A DNA stretch of 64,000 nucleotides from Lachnospiraceae bacterium (GTDB lineage Bacteria > Bacillota > Clostridia > Lachnospirales > Lachnospiraceae), in assembly GCA_910575155.1 (NCBI GenBank), contig CAJTDX010000004.1, positions 62,001 to 126,000 of the forward strand. Reading direction: 5' to 3'. This document shows, in pieces, positions 35,501 through 42,251 of this stretch; position 1 is the first letter of the stretch, and every line of letters starts with the position of its first letter. Below the pieces are notes generated by a model, which had not been told where the DNA came from, ran no database searches, and saw only the letters and a list, made by a program, of their open reading frames with translations. A program made the position numbers and the translations under genes.

Positions 35501-36056
35501 CATTATTATGCGTTCCAATGATATGGCAAGGATTTACGAAACAAAGAATATGCCTTACACAGAAGAATTTTCTGAAGGCTTAAAAGAGTATCAGACTGTA
35601 ACAAAAACAGGCGTTACAGAGTTTAAAGACAAGCTGGATGAGGCTCAGGAAGAAGTAAAAGATTTACAGACACAGCTTACAGAGGCAAAAACAGAGCTTT
35701 CAGAAGCAAAGAAACAGCATGATACCAATGTGAAAAATCTCACTGCAGAAGTTGATAAGTTAAAGAAAGAGTTAGAGGCAGCCAAAGCAGAAGTTAAGAA
35801 ATTGAAAGCCTCAGCTAATAAGAAAACAGTAATTAAGCCAAAGAAGAGCAGTTATAGTGTTAAGAAAGGTAAAAAAGTTACTATTAGAGTGACTGTTACC
35901 AACGCGAAAGGCAAAAAAGTAACTTACAAGTCTGCCAACAGAAAAATTGCAACAGTAACTAACAAAGGTGTTGTAAAGGGAATTAAAAAAGGAAAGACTA
36001 CAATTACAGTGAAATGTAATGGTGTAAGTAAGAAAGTAAAAGTAACCGTAAAATAA
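32574..36056 (+). CDS. Secreted GH3 glycoside hydrolase with inverted domain order, coiled coil and C-terminal Ig-like domain
   Basis: Beta-glucosidase-type enzyme of 1160 residues. The signal peptide ends near AFAATT (about 27). The order is the reverse of the usual GH3: the alpha/beta sandwich and fibronectin-like domain come first (MVLLENNGVLPVSSKKLALFG, GQAGQEGGNALMDVISG, YEFGYGQSYTDF), and the TIM barrel comes second (ATMEELVAQMSLEELSKL, SADGPGGIR, GPSLNIHRDPLCGRNFEYF, GLIMTDWNGG with the likely nucleophile Asp816). Such permuted GH3 enzymes are known from Ruminococcus and Butyrivibrio. After the barrel come a coiled coil (about 1015-1085, LDEAQEEVKDLQTQL) and a lysine-rich Ig/BIG2-like domain (IRVTVTNAKGKKVTYKSANR). 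No LPXTG motif. The true substrate is not readable from sequence. Confidence 0.93.
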   Translation: MRRAKRFLALALAVSIAFPAGQTAFAATTSNEVSEREKQNAALAREAGAESMVLLENNGVLPVSSKKLALFGGGAVRTVRGGTGSGDPFNGGLSGGGDAAVNQSERYNINILTSFEKAKYEITTADILKEYAKGYDEAYVEAAGNPMSTFVYPELEFTDEQLKKAKEGTDTAIYVISRNAGEGADRNMKTETTVTGDDGQAVTFEIGDYELTNVEKDNLRRVSAAFENTIVVLNVGGVIDTKFFNEIKGLDALLLMGQAGQEGGNALMDVISGTVNPSGKLVATWARDYKDYPAAGKFAGQDGDSMNEFYEEGIYVGYRYFDTFGIKPAYEFGYGQSYTDFDIEVTEVKADANKVTVKAVVTNTGSTYSGREVVQVYFSAPDSKEAEKEYQQLAAYGKTDELKPGQCQTLELSYDVSEMAYYNEAKAAYILDEGTYYVRVGNSSRNTRVVGALKVNGTKAVEQLSNQMEVPKDRELNEWSKAGNSPYSYKKEKSEMAEADKKAIVIDSSAITTKNSKSPYEDEKVTTYTTDKNYKAIQAYETVEYVEEKDVTLLDVYNKKATMEELVAQMSLEELSKLNCGSGWGVANENNPIVGSNSSTVPGAAGETVAYEKYKIPSIVSADGPGGIRVKQKYEATIEGTDKKETYYQYATAWPVHYVLAQSWDTELLERVGKAFSVECAELNITTLLGPSLNIHRDPLCGRNFEYFGEDPTVAGTMASAITKGIQSEPGVGACLKHYAANSQETDRSGTDSVISERALREIYLKGFEIAVKESHPTSIMTSYNQINGVPTADSYDLCTNLARGEWGFNGLIMTDWNGGVSHASQSMHAGNDLIMPGGSSKASEIMLGAMDVAPVFDENGQIGLKDALMFMFTYQEAAWNDFEVKADGKETVIATLGGSHKATVDGKNVLVDGKQIFLEYQANIWWPGGEYKNPVTTDVAEVSADGKSITYKGNYKENNNICLGDVQKSAINNLNIIMRSNDMARIYETKNMPYTEEFSEGLKEYQTVTKTGVTEFKDKLDEAQEEVKDLQTQLTEAKTELSEAKKQHDTNVKNLTAEVDKLKKELEAAKAEVKKLKASANKKTVIKPKKSSYSVKKGKKVTIRVTVTNAKGKKVTYKSANRKIATVTNKGVVKGIKKGKTTITVKCNGVSKKVKVTVK

Positions 36057-36078
36057 GCATACGTTTATTTGAGTAATT

Positions 36079-36147
36079 CTGCGTCAGCGGTATTGGCTGA
36101 GCGTCCTGTGGAAAGAGAACGGGACCCGGCTGATATCGCTGGCGCAG
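36079..36147 (+). terminator. Long G-U-rich hairpin terminator after the GH3 gene
   Basis: The arms starting ctgcgtcagcggtattggct (36079) and ending gctggcgcag (36147) pair over more than 20 positions. Nearly all mismatches are of the G-U type, which points to selection on the RNA, not a DNA palindrome. tttattta follows. Confidence 0.75.
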
Positions 36148-36174
36148 TTTATTTATAAAAATAAATTAATCCAA

Positions 36175-36204
36175 TCAAACAAAATGCAGGTCTTGTTCAT
36201 CTAA
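36175..36204 (+). promoter_or_regulatory. Candidate ECF-type autoregulatory promoter of the second sigma operon
   Basis: TCAAACA (36175-36181), 14 bases, then TTCATCTAA (36196-36204). The layout matches the first ECF operon (TGAAACC, 14 bases, CGTATCTAA) base for base in spacing and shares xAAAC and ATCTAA. It lies 50 bases before the ATG. Confidence 0.5.
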
Positions 36205-36253
36205 TAAGTGTAAAAGAGCTAAGAGATCCGGACTCTTAAGAAGGGAGGTTACG

Positions 36254-36823
36254 ATGAACCTGTTGGTAAAAAGGGCAAGAAAGCATGATAAAGCAGCCTT
36301 TCAGAAGTTGATGGAAGAGGAAGGGACGTCTATGTATAAAGTGGCCAGGGCGATTTTAAAGAATGATGAAGACGTTGCAGACGCCATGCAGCAGACAGCC
36401 CTGATCTGCTGGGAAAAACTGGATACGCTGAAAAAAGATAAATACTTTAAGACATGGCTGATCCGTATTCTGATTAATAATTGTAATGAGATTTACAGAC
36501 AGCGGGCAAGAACGGTATCGCAGGAGTGTGTATCTGAGACGTGCGTTCAGGAACATGGCTATGCCAATGCAGAATGGCAGGAATTTTTAAACTGTCTTGA
36601 TGAAAAATACCGCACGGTGGTTGTGCTGTACTATGTACAGGGTTTTAAGACAAGAGAGATTGCAGAAATTCTTCAGACAAATGAAAATACTATAAGGGGA
36701 AGACTGGCGGCCGCCAGAAAAAAATTGGAAGTCCAATATATGGATATCAGTATAGGAAAAACATTGCAGATGGCGGAAGCTAAAGAACAAAAGACATTTT
36801 TCATCGCGGAAAGGAGAGTTTGA
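36254..36823 (+). CDS. ECF RNA polymerase sigma factor (second)
   Basis: 189-residue ECF sigma factor. Region 2 shows KAAFQKLMEEEGTSMYKVAR, VADAMQQTALICWEKL and YFKTWLIRILINNC; region 4 shows LDEKYRTVVVLYYVQGFKTREI and ILQTNENTIRGRLAAARKKL. It differs from the first copy in a C-terminal extension of about 25 residues (MAEAKEQKTFFIAERRV). GGGAGG lies 5 bases before the ATG. The anti-sigma gene starts 1 base after its stop, implying coupled translation. Confidence 0.94.
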   Translation: MNLLVKRARKHDKAAFQKLMEEEGTSMYKVARAILKNDEDVADAMQQTALICWEKLDTLKKDKYFKTWLIRILINNCNEIYRQRARTVSQECVSETCVQEHGYANAEWQEFLNCLDEKYRTVVVLYYVQGFKTREIAEILQTNENTIRGRLAAARKKLEVQYMDISIGKTLQMAEAKEQKTFFIAERRV

Positions 36824-36824
36824 T

Positions 36825-37961
36825 ATGGGTAAATTTGATGATATGATCTATAAATTACAGCAGGACACAGAGATTCCGGAGCAAGTGTGGGAGAAGTATA
36901 CAAAGACTCTTTCAAAACTTCCGGATAAGCCCCGGGAACGATCAGCTTATACAGTTTCTAAAAAAAGAATCTGGCCGGCAGCGGCGGCAATGCTCGCGAT
37001 TGGTACAATCAGTATTAGCGCGGCGGCACATTTACAGTGGAGCCGGGGACTGGAGGAAGGGCTGCAGGTCACACCGCGGCAGCGTCAGGAACTGGAGGAC
37101 ACTCAGATGGCGTCTTTCGTGGAACAGTCTGTTACCCAGGGAGAGGTTACGGTTACGGCAAAACAGAGCATTGTGGACAATCATTTTGCATATCTTTCGT
37201 TTAAAGTAGAAGGGTATAAAATAGAGAACGGCATAGAGCCAGGTTTTTCCAATGTAAATGTGACTGTAGGTGAGGGAGAAAAATATTTTAGGGGTTACAA
37301 CGCTTCTTTTTACGATAGACGGATTCAGGGAACAGATGGAACGCCGTCCACAGAAGACGAGAAAGCCAATTATATCATGGAAGATGGAAGCATGGAATTT
37401 CAAATTATGCTGTTGGCGGATAAATATGGATATTTTGTTGATAAGCCCGTTCATGTGGAATTAAAAGATTTGGGCAGTTATAAGAAAAAGGCGGGAGATA
37501 TTGCCGTAGACGCAGAAGGGAACTGGAATTTTGACTGGGTCCTGACAGGGAGTACAGAAGTGGAAAAATACGTATTAAATACATCTCTGGAAGGAAGCGG
37601 CGCGGCCGTTTTAGAGGCAGAGATGTCCCCCATCTCCGTATCGGTAACGTATGATTGTCCAAGGCAGGAAGAAACAGAAACGGCGATAGACGAAAATGGG
37701 GAAGAATTTGAACACACTGTATATAAAGAACCCCCGTATTTTGCGGGAGTGCGTATGAAAGACGGAACGATGTATACTGGTATTTCCAAGGGAGGAATGG
37801 GCGGATACAGCGGAAAAAATTCAGATGTATATAAATTTAAAACCGCTTTCGCACGCACAATTGATGTAGATCAGGTGGAAAGCCTTCTGTTTATCAAGTC
37901 GTATCCAGAGGGAGAGCAGCCTCTTACAGAAGAACATCTCTATGCTGTACCAGTCAGATAA
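36825..37961 (+). CDS. DUF4179-type anti-sigma factor (second)
   Basis: 378-residue membrane protein. The short cytoplasmic part (FDDMIYKLQQDTEIPEQVWE) is followed by one membrane helix (IWPAAAAMLAIGTISISAAA, about 49-68) and an external domain with the DUF4179 pattern (VTPRQRQELEDTQMASFVEQ, ITVTAKQSIVDN-like VTVTAKQSIVDNHFAYLSF). It pairs with the sigma factor just upstream. Compared with the copy at 23369-24784 it is about 90 residues shorter and the external domain differs more than the sigma factors do, which suggests different signals. Confidence 0.87.
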   Translation: MGKFDDMIYKLQQDTEIPEQVWEKYTKTLSKLPDKPRERSAYTVSKKRIWPAAAAMLAIGTISISAAAHLQWSRGLEEGLQVTPRQRQELEDTQMASFVEQSVTQGEVTVTAKQSIVDNHFAYLSFKVEGYKIENGIEPGFSNVNVTVGEGEKYFRGYNASFYDRRIQGTDGTPSTEDEKANYIMEDGSMEFQIMLLADKYGYFVDKPVHVELKDLGSYKKKAGDIAVDAEGNWNFDWVLTGSTEVEKYVLNTSLEGSGAAVLEAEMSPISVSVTYDCPRQEETETAIDENGEEFEHTVYKEPPYFAGVRMKDGTMYTGISKGGMGGYSGKNSDVYKFKTAFARTIDVDQVESLLFIKSYPEGEQPLTEEHLYAVPVR

Positions 37962-37969
37962 TGCTGTAT

Positions 37970-38006
37970 AAAACACGGGGGGTCAGTTCGCAGCCCCCTG
38001 TGTTTT
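37970..38006. terminator. Bidirectional terminator between the anti-sigma and CYTH genes
   Basis: aaaacacgggggg (37970-37982) pairs with ccccctgtgtttt (37994-38006), 13 pairs including one G-U. Flanking A and T runs let it work in both directions. It overlaps the last codons and stop of the leftward CYTH gene. Confidence 0.85.
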
Positions 38007-38444
38007 TTGGCTTAAGACACTGTTGTGATACTCTGTGGAATAAGTCACATCTTCTCCAAACCATTCCGGGGGAGTAAATTTATTCGCGGCCTCTTCCGTA
38101 TCAAATTCCACCTCCGCGAGAATCAGCGGGGATAATTCTTTGTCAAACAGATCCAGTTCAATGGTAAGACCGGATGCCAGGGGAATCAGGTATCTTTTTT
38201 TGGAAATGAGAATGCCGTCCACTTTGGGAAGCAGATGTTCATAGGCTTCTCTGGTCAGAGGCAGGTTATATTCTTCCCGTACCATAAGCCCCCGGGATTT
38301 GTAGGTGAGGAAATACTCCTCATCCTGTCTGCGGATGCGCACCACCGGGTCTGTACACAGATATCCCTGTTCGATCTGGCGGCAGGAACAGGAATCCAGA
38401 TTATCAGGTAATGATTTGATTAAAAATTTGCGTTCAATTTCCAT
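37983..38444 (-). CDS. CYTH-domain protein (triphosphate tunnel metalloenzyme)
   Basis: 153-residue CYTH family member; such proteins act on triphosphates or inorganic polyphosphate, or form adenylate cyclases. The start MEIERKFLIK carries the ExExK metal motif. Further charged strands follow: VVRIRRQDEEYFLTYKSRG, REEYNLPL, KKRYLIPLASGLTIELDLFD and AEVEFDTEEAANKF. All strands expected of a small tunnel are present. GAGGAG stands before the ATG. It converges on the anti-sigma gene and their shared terminator lies within its last codons. Confidence 0.9.
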   Translation of the reverse strand: MEIERKFLIKSLPDNLDSCSCRQIEQGYLCTDPVVRIRRQDEEYFLTYKSRGLMVREEYNLPLTREAYEHLLPKVDGILISKKRYLIPLASGLTIELDLFDKELSPLILAEVEFDTEEAANKFTPPEWFGEDVTYSTEYHNSVLSQKTQGAAN

Positions 38445-38625
38445 AAATTGCTCCTCTCAATATGATTATCATAGGCGTTTGCGAAACGCCGGAAATCGCA
38501 TAACTTCACTGATTGATAGTAAAAGTGAAATGATGAGTAACAATTACCCATATCTACCAGTAAAGAAGTTGTACTTACATGATACCATACAAACGGATTT
38601 CTTTGGCAGATTTTTTTACCAATAT

Positions 38626-38658
38626 TTTCACTTCTTTTTATAAATCCGTGAAGTGAAA
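38626..38658. repeat. 9-bp inverted repeat
   Basis: TTTCACTTC (38626-38634) and GAAGTGAAA (38650-38658) around a 15-base spacer, in the 38445-38741 gap. A second small perfect hairpin, ggcgttt-gcg-aaacgcc, lies at 38474-38490. Neither has an obvious T-run; they could be operators. Confidence 0.5.
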
Positions 38659-38692
38659 GTGTCAAGTATTATTATACAACATCATACTGTTA

Positions 38693-38721
38693 TTGTTTTT
38701 TTTACCGATACCATATATAAT
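38693..38721 (+). promoter_or_regulatory. Promoter of the second Rpn-like gene
   Basis: TTGTTT (38693-38698), a 17-base spacer and a perfect TATAAT (38716-38721). The predicted start (about 38728) leaves only 14 bases before the ATG at 38742, which has no ribosome site. This makes one of the later ATGs (for example 38805, after TTGGAG) a realistic start. Confidence 0.65.
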
Positions 38722-38741
38722 TAAAGCATAAAGAAATCCTG

Positions 38742-39776
38742 ATGGTTAAAAACAAAAAGCGAATGAGCGCACCAGATGAAAAAATACAGATTGGAGAATC
38801 ACGCATGGAAATTGAGAATATGCTTGCAAAAAACATTAACACAGCAAGTCATAAAGCAAATTACGACGCATCTTGTAAACGGCTGCTTGCAAATAAAATT
38901 ATCCTTGCATGGATTATGAAAAGCTGTCTGGAAGAATATCGGGATTATGATGTGGAACAAATTGCACAGGAGTATATAGAAGATAATCCAACAATTTCCA
39001 AAATTCCGGTAAACCAGGATGAAACACTGTCCCGCAGCGAGCAAGTAAGCGGCAGCAGCACGGAAGACAGTACAATTACAGAAGGTATAATTAACTATGA
39101 TATACGTTTTTTCGCATCTGTTCCCAGAACAAAGGAAACCATAAAATTAATTTTAAATGTCGAAGCCCAAAATGATTTTTATCCGGGCTATCCGATAATA
39201 AAACGTAGTATCTACTATTGCAGTCGTTTAATTTCCGCACAATACGGAACAGAATTTACAGATTCTCATTATGAGAAGATTCGGAAAGTTTACTCCATTT
39301 GGATTTGTATTAACCCACCAGCATACCGTAAAAATACCATTACAAGATACATCATCCAGGAAGAGAATTTAATTGGAATGGTATCTGAAAAGAAAGAAAA
39401 TTATGATTTAATGACAGTAATCATGATCTGCCTTGGAAATTCCCAGGACGACAGATATACTGGAATACTAAAGCTTCTGGAGGTACTTCTTTCTTCTCAA
39501 AAAGAACCAGAAGAAAAGAAGATAATACTACAGAATGATTTTAAAATTAAGATGACAAAGGAATTAGAAAGTGAGGTGTCTCTTATGTGTAATCTAAGCA
39601 AAGGAGTTGAAGAACGGGGTATTTTGATTGGACTGGAACAGGGCAGAATAGAAAGTATTTTATCTGCAATCCAGAATTTAATGGATAGCATGGATTGGTC
39701 TGCTGAACAGGCTATGCGGGCTTTAAAAATTCCTGAATCTGAACAAAGTGTATATTCCCGTAAACTTAACAAATAA
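38742..39776 (+). CDS. Rpn/PD-(D/E)XK nuclease-family protein
   Basis: 344-residue member of the Rpn-type family frequent in Lachnospiraceae. It shows the typical entry INTASHKANYDASCKRLLANK and LAWIMKSCLEEYRDYDVEQ, the presumed nuclease core with YDIRFFASVP and the ILNVEAQNDF pattern (E-x-Q metal site), and KRSIYYCSRLISAQYGTEF. A helical C-terminal region follows with RGILIGLEQGRIESILSAIQ and the end motif MRALKIPESEQSVYSR. Start uncertain: 38742 is the first ATG after the promoter but lacks a ribosome site; 38805 follows GGAG by 8 bases. Its 3' end is duplicated in decayed form just downstream. Function unproven; relatives are linked to DNA cleavage. Confidence 0.8.
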   Translation: MVKNKKRMSAPDEKIQIGESRMEIENMLAKNINTASHKANYDASCKRLLANKIILAWIMKSCLEEYRDYDVEQIAQEYIEDNPTISKIPVNQDETLSRSEQVSGSSTEDSTITEGIINYDIRFFASVPRTKETIKLILNVEAQNDFYPGYPIIKRSIYYCSRLISAQYGTEFTDSHYEKIRKVYSIWICINPPAYRKNTITRYIIQEENLIGMVSEKKENYDLMTVIMICLGNSQDDRYTGILKLLEVLLSSQKEPEEKKIILQNDFKIKMTKELESEVSLMCNLSKGVEERGILIGLEQGRIESILSAIQNLMDSMDWSAEQAMRALKIPESEQSVYSRKLNK

Positions 39777-39781
39777 CCTTA

Positions 39782-39968
39782 TAAGTGAGGTATTTCTTAT
39801 GTGTAATCTAAGCAAAGGAGTATGAAGAACAGGGCGTTTTGATTGGGTCGGAACAGAGCGTTTTATTTGCAATCCAGAATTTGATGGATCGTATGGATTG
39901 GTTTGCTGAACAGGATATGAAGGCTTTAAAAATTCCTGAATCCGAACAGACGGCATATTTTGAATGCG
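39782..39968 (+). pseudogene. Decayed duplicate of the 3' end of the Rpn-like gene
   Basis: The DNA from about 39784 repeats the tail of the preceding gene from about 39571: gtgaggt, then tcttatgtgtaatctaagca, caatccagaatttgatgga and the part encoding ALKIPESEQ. Against the gene it has one extra base (ggagtatgaag versus ggagttgaag), which breaks the frame, and lacks about 12 bases after gaacag. From 39969 to about 40238 I see no gene on either strand. Confidence 0.8.
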
Positions 39969-40238
39969 TTATCAAAAATAATAATAATTATTATCAGATA
40001 AACAATGCAGTTATGAGGAAGCTTATAACTGCATTACTTATCGCCAATAAATTATTTATCAAAATAACATTTGCGAAAGAAGGCGTCAGGCTCTGATTCC
40101 AGACAATGCGTCCGTCTTACCGTCAAATCTGCCTTAATCTGGTCGTCTGAATAGATAAAAGAATACCATTTTTCAATTGCAATTTGCGGAAAATCAAGGC
40201 GAAAGATCCAGTCAAGACAATTCTGTATCCATAAAAAT

Positions 40239-40279
40239 AAATCTCCCCGCCCGGAATACATACCAGAGCAGGGAGATTT
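40239..40279 (-). terminator. Terminator of the SASP gene
   Basis: On the reverse strand aaatctccctgc (40279-40268) pairs with gcggggagattt (40250-40239) with one mismatch, followed by atttttatgg. Confidence 0.75.
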
Positions 40280-40312
40280 CTATATTGCAGAATTATGCAG
40301 TCAGAGCAATGA

Positions 40313-40534
40313 TTACTGCTGTCCGCCAGACATCTGCTGTTCCTGTTTCATAATCATTTTCTTAACCATTTCTCCGCCGATCGAGCCAGCCTGAGCAGAA
40401 GTTAAGTCACCGTTGTATCCTTCTTTTAAAGGTACGCCAATCTCAGATGCAACCTCCTGTTTAAAACGGTTCATAGCCTCTTTTGCCTGAGGTACTGCCA
40501 TTTTACTTGTGTTAGATCCAGAACTGTTAGTCAT
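40313..40534 (-). CDS. Alpha/beta-type small acid-soluble spore protein
   Basis: Coats and protects DNA in the dormant spore; made in the forespore. The 73-residue product carries the family signature: AMNRFKQEVASEIGVPLKEG, with the GPR protease site region around EIGV, then YNGDLTSAQAGSIGGEMVKK. The Gln/Met-rich end MIMKQEQQMSGGQQ is variable in the family. The start is set at 40534 (MTNSSG), 6 bases after GGAGGTGA; an ATG at 40549 precedes that site. A CATACTA-like box (AATACTA, reverse strand, about 40561) is a possible sigma-G -10, but I see no clear -35. This gene marks the organism as a spore former. Confidence 0.95.
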   Translation of the reverse strand: MTNSSGSNTSKMAVPQAKEAMNRFKQEVASEIGVPLKEGYNGDLTSAQAGSIGGEMVKKMIMKQEQQMSGGQQ

Positions 40535-40593
40535 TTGATTCACCTCCAAATGTTTCTTAGTATTTTATCGCCAAAGCGTTTTTTGTTTGATAA

Positions 40594-40634
40594 GGACATC
40601 ATCCCGAAGAGGCTCATTCCTGGGAATGATGTCC
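40594..40634. repeat. Inverted repeat upstream of the SASP gene
   Basis: ggacatcatccc (40594-40605) pairs with gggaatgatgtcc (40622-40634) with a single-base bulge. It lies between two divergent genes with no adjacent T-run, so an operator or an untranslated-leader hairpin is as likely as a terminator. Confidence 0.5.
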
Positions 40635-40757
40635 GTCTCGAAACTCTGTCGCTTACCATGGTGTTATTATCTGTCAAGAAAAAAATAATATGAATGGGAA
40701 TATTTATGATTTTTGGGAATTGCTGGAAAAGCAAAATTTTTCAGATTTGCACCGGAC

Positions 40758-40786
40758 TTTACAGAATAGAAAGCGTTTGGTACAAT
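40758..40786 (+). promoter_or_regulatory. Promoter of the metallopeptidase/DJ-1 unit
   Basis: TTTACA (40758-40763), a 17-base spacer and TACAAT (40781-40786) with an extended TGG. The predicted start near 40793 is about 77 bases upstream of the ATG at 40870. Confidence 0.65.
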
Positions 40787-40869
40787 ACAAATGTGCAGCC
40801 AGCATAAAAAAACGTTTATGACGTGTGCAATATGCAAAAACAGAGAACTGAATGAGAGCCGGGGACAGA

Positions 40870-41598
40870 ATGATGAATTTACAGTATCAGGGACAGAATA
40901 TGGAATATTCTTTGCAGCAGAGCAGAAGAAAGACAATTGCCATCTGCATAGAGAGTGATTTGAAAATTTTGGTAAAGGCCCCTTTACAGGTTTCCGAACA
41001 GGAAATTCAGAGAATTGTTGAGAAAAAGGCTGGATGGATTGTGAAGAAAAGGGAGGAACTCGCAAAACATCAGACGGAGCGGCAATCCAGACAATTGTCG
41101 GATGGAAGGCGGCTTTTCTTTCAGGGAGAACCATATTCCCTGCGGATTATAACAGGAGAAGCAAAGAAGAAACAGAAGACGGAAAACAGGGTAGAGATTT
41201 CTGGTAAGACGATTATCGTATATACAGATCAGGAATCACAGGCAGAGGTTTATCATAATCTGATACAGTGGTATTACGAAATGGCCAGGCAGTTGATTTA
41301 TCAGAGGACGTCGCATTACAATGAGCGTCTCAAAGAATCCATAAACAGAATCCGTATCAAAAACCAGAGAAGCCTCTGGGGAAGCTGCAGCAGCAAAAGG
41401 AATCTGAATTTTAACTGGCGTATAATCCTGGCGCCGCCTGAAGTGGCGGATTATGTGGTAGTACATGAAATGTGTCATCTGAGGCATTTGAATCACAGCC
41501 CTGAGTTTTGGGCTGAAGTGGAGGGGATTTTACCCGATTATAAATCAGACAGGCAGTGGCTGCGGGAACACGGGAACGAGCTGATGGAAGTAATATAA
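40870..41598 (+). CDS. YgjP-like (DUF45) zinc metallopeptidase
   Basis: 242-residue M48-like protein of the YgjP/DUF45 family. The zinc site is seen in VVVHEMCHLRHLNHSPEFW (HExxH about residue 202, with the third His-rich segment just after). Other family segments are WGSCSSKRNLNFNWRIILAP and VADYVVVHEM. The N-terminal half is a beta-rich lead (RRKTIAICIESDLKILVKAP). Length and layout are usual. The start at 40870 (MMNLQYQGQ) is preceded by GGGG; an ATG at 40852 has a weaker site. The DJ-1 gene follows 36 bases later, perhaps on the same transcript. Substrate unknown. Confidence 0.9.
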   Translation: MMNLQYQGQNMEYSLQQSRRKTIAICIESDLKILVKAPLQVSEQEIQRIVEKKAGWIVKKREELAKHQTERQSRQLSDGRRLFFQGEPYSLRIITGEAKKKQKTENRVEISGKTIIVYTDQESQAEVYHNLIQWYYEMARQLIYQRTSHYNERLKESINRIRIKNQRSLWGSCSSKRNLNFNWRIILAPPEVADYVVVHEMCHLRHLNHSPEFWAEVEGILPDYKSDRQWLREHGNELMEVI

Positions 41599-41634
41599 AA
41601 AATAATATAGAAAACAAAAGGGAGGAAATGATAC

Positions 41635-42201
41635 ATGAAGAACATTGGAGTATTTTTAGCGGAGGGATTTGAGGAAATTGAGGGACTGACCGTGGTTGAC
41701 ATCCTTCGGCGGGCAGGAATTAACGCGCAGACCATTTCCATTATGGGAACCAGAGAAGTCTGCGGCTCTCACAGGATTCCAGTGATTGCAGATGAATTAT
41801 TCGAGGATGTGGATTTTGAAAAACTGGACGGCGTAGTGCTGCCGGGAGGACTTCCGGGAACCACCAATCTGGGCAGACATAAAGGAGTGGATGAGACGAT
41901 CCGCTCATTTGCAGCAGAAGGAAAGCTGGTGGCAGCCATCTGTGCAGCGCCCGGCGTACTGGGGCAGGCCGGGCTTTTAGAGGGAAAAAAAGCGGCTTGT
42001 TATCCGGGATGTGAAGACAAGCTTACCGGGGCAGAGGTGAGCTATGAAGAGGTGGCAGAGGCAGGAAATATCATCACCAGCCGGGGGATGGGAACCACAA
42101 TTGCATTCGCACTGCGGATTACAGCTTACCTGACCGATGAACAAAATGCGCGGGAACTGGCGGAGAAGATTGTTTACCGTCAGAATGTGTCTGAAAAATA
42201 A
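41635..42201 (+). CDS. DJ-1/PfpI family protein
   Basis: 188-residue class I amidotransferase-like protein. It shows GVFLAEGFEEIEGLTVVDIL at the start, LPGGLPGTTNL, the nucleophile elbow VAAICAAPGVLG (Cys at about 103), CYPG and the helix-end ITSRGMGTTIAFAL. The conserved Glu in EGFEEIE and the elbow Cys are both present, as in the DJ-1/YajL/ThiJ branch; these are often called protein or glyoxal deglycases or redox-stress proteins, a role that is disputed. GGGAGG lies 9 bases upstream. The regulator gene starts 50 bases downstream. Confidence 0.93.
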   Translation: MKNIGVFLAEGFEEIEGLTVVDILRRAGINAQTISIMGTREVCGSHRIPVIADELFEDVDFEKLDGVVLPGGLPGTTNLGRHKGVDETIRSFAAEGKLVAAICAAPGVLGQAGLLEGKKAACYPGCEDKLTGAEVSYEEVAEAGNIITSRGMGTTIAFALRITAYLTDEQNARELAEKIVYRQNVSEK

Positions 42202-42251
42202 AAAGTACACAAAATAAAATGTTTTTCAAACGCGTTCTGGGAGGAATTTGT

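Noticed and set aside
38445-40238. Insertion sequence around the second Rpn-like gene
   Set aside because: No terminal inverted repeats flanked by a target duplication were found; the only duplication is the gene tail.
40052-40261. 69-codon minus-strand frame (MYSGRGDLFLW) next to the SASP gene
   Set aside because: Its first codons lie in the SASP terminator stem, it has no ribosome site and no recognisable family; more likely chance or a decayed fragment.
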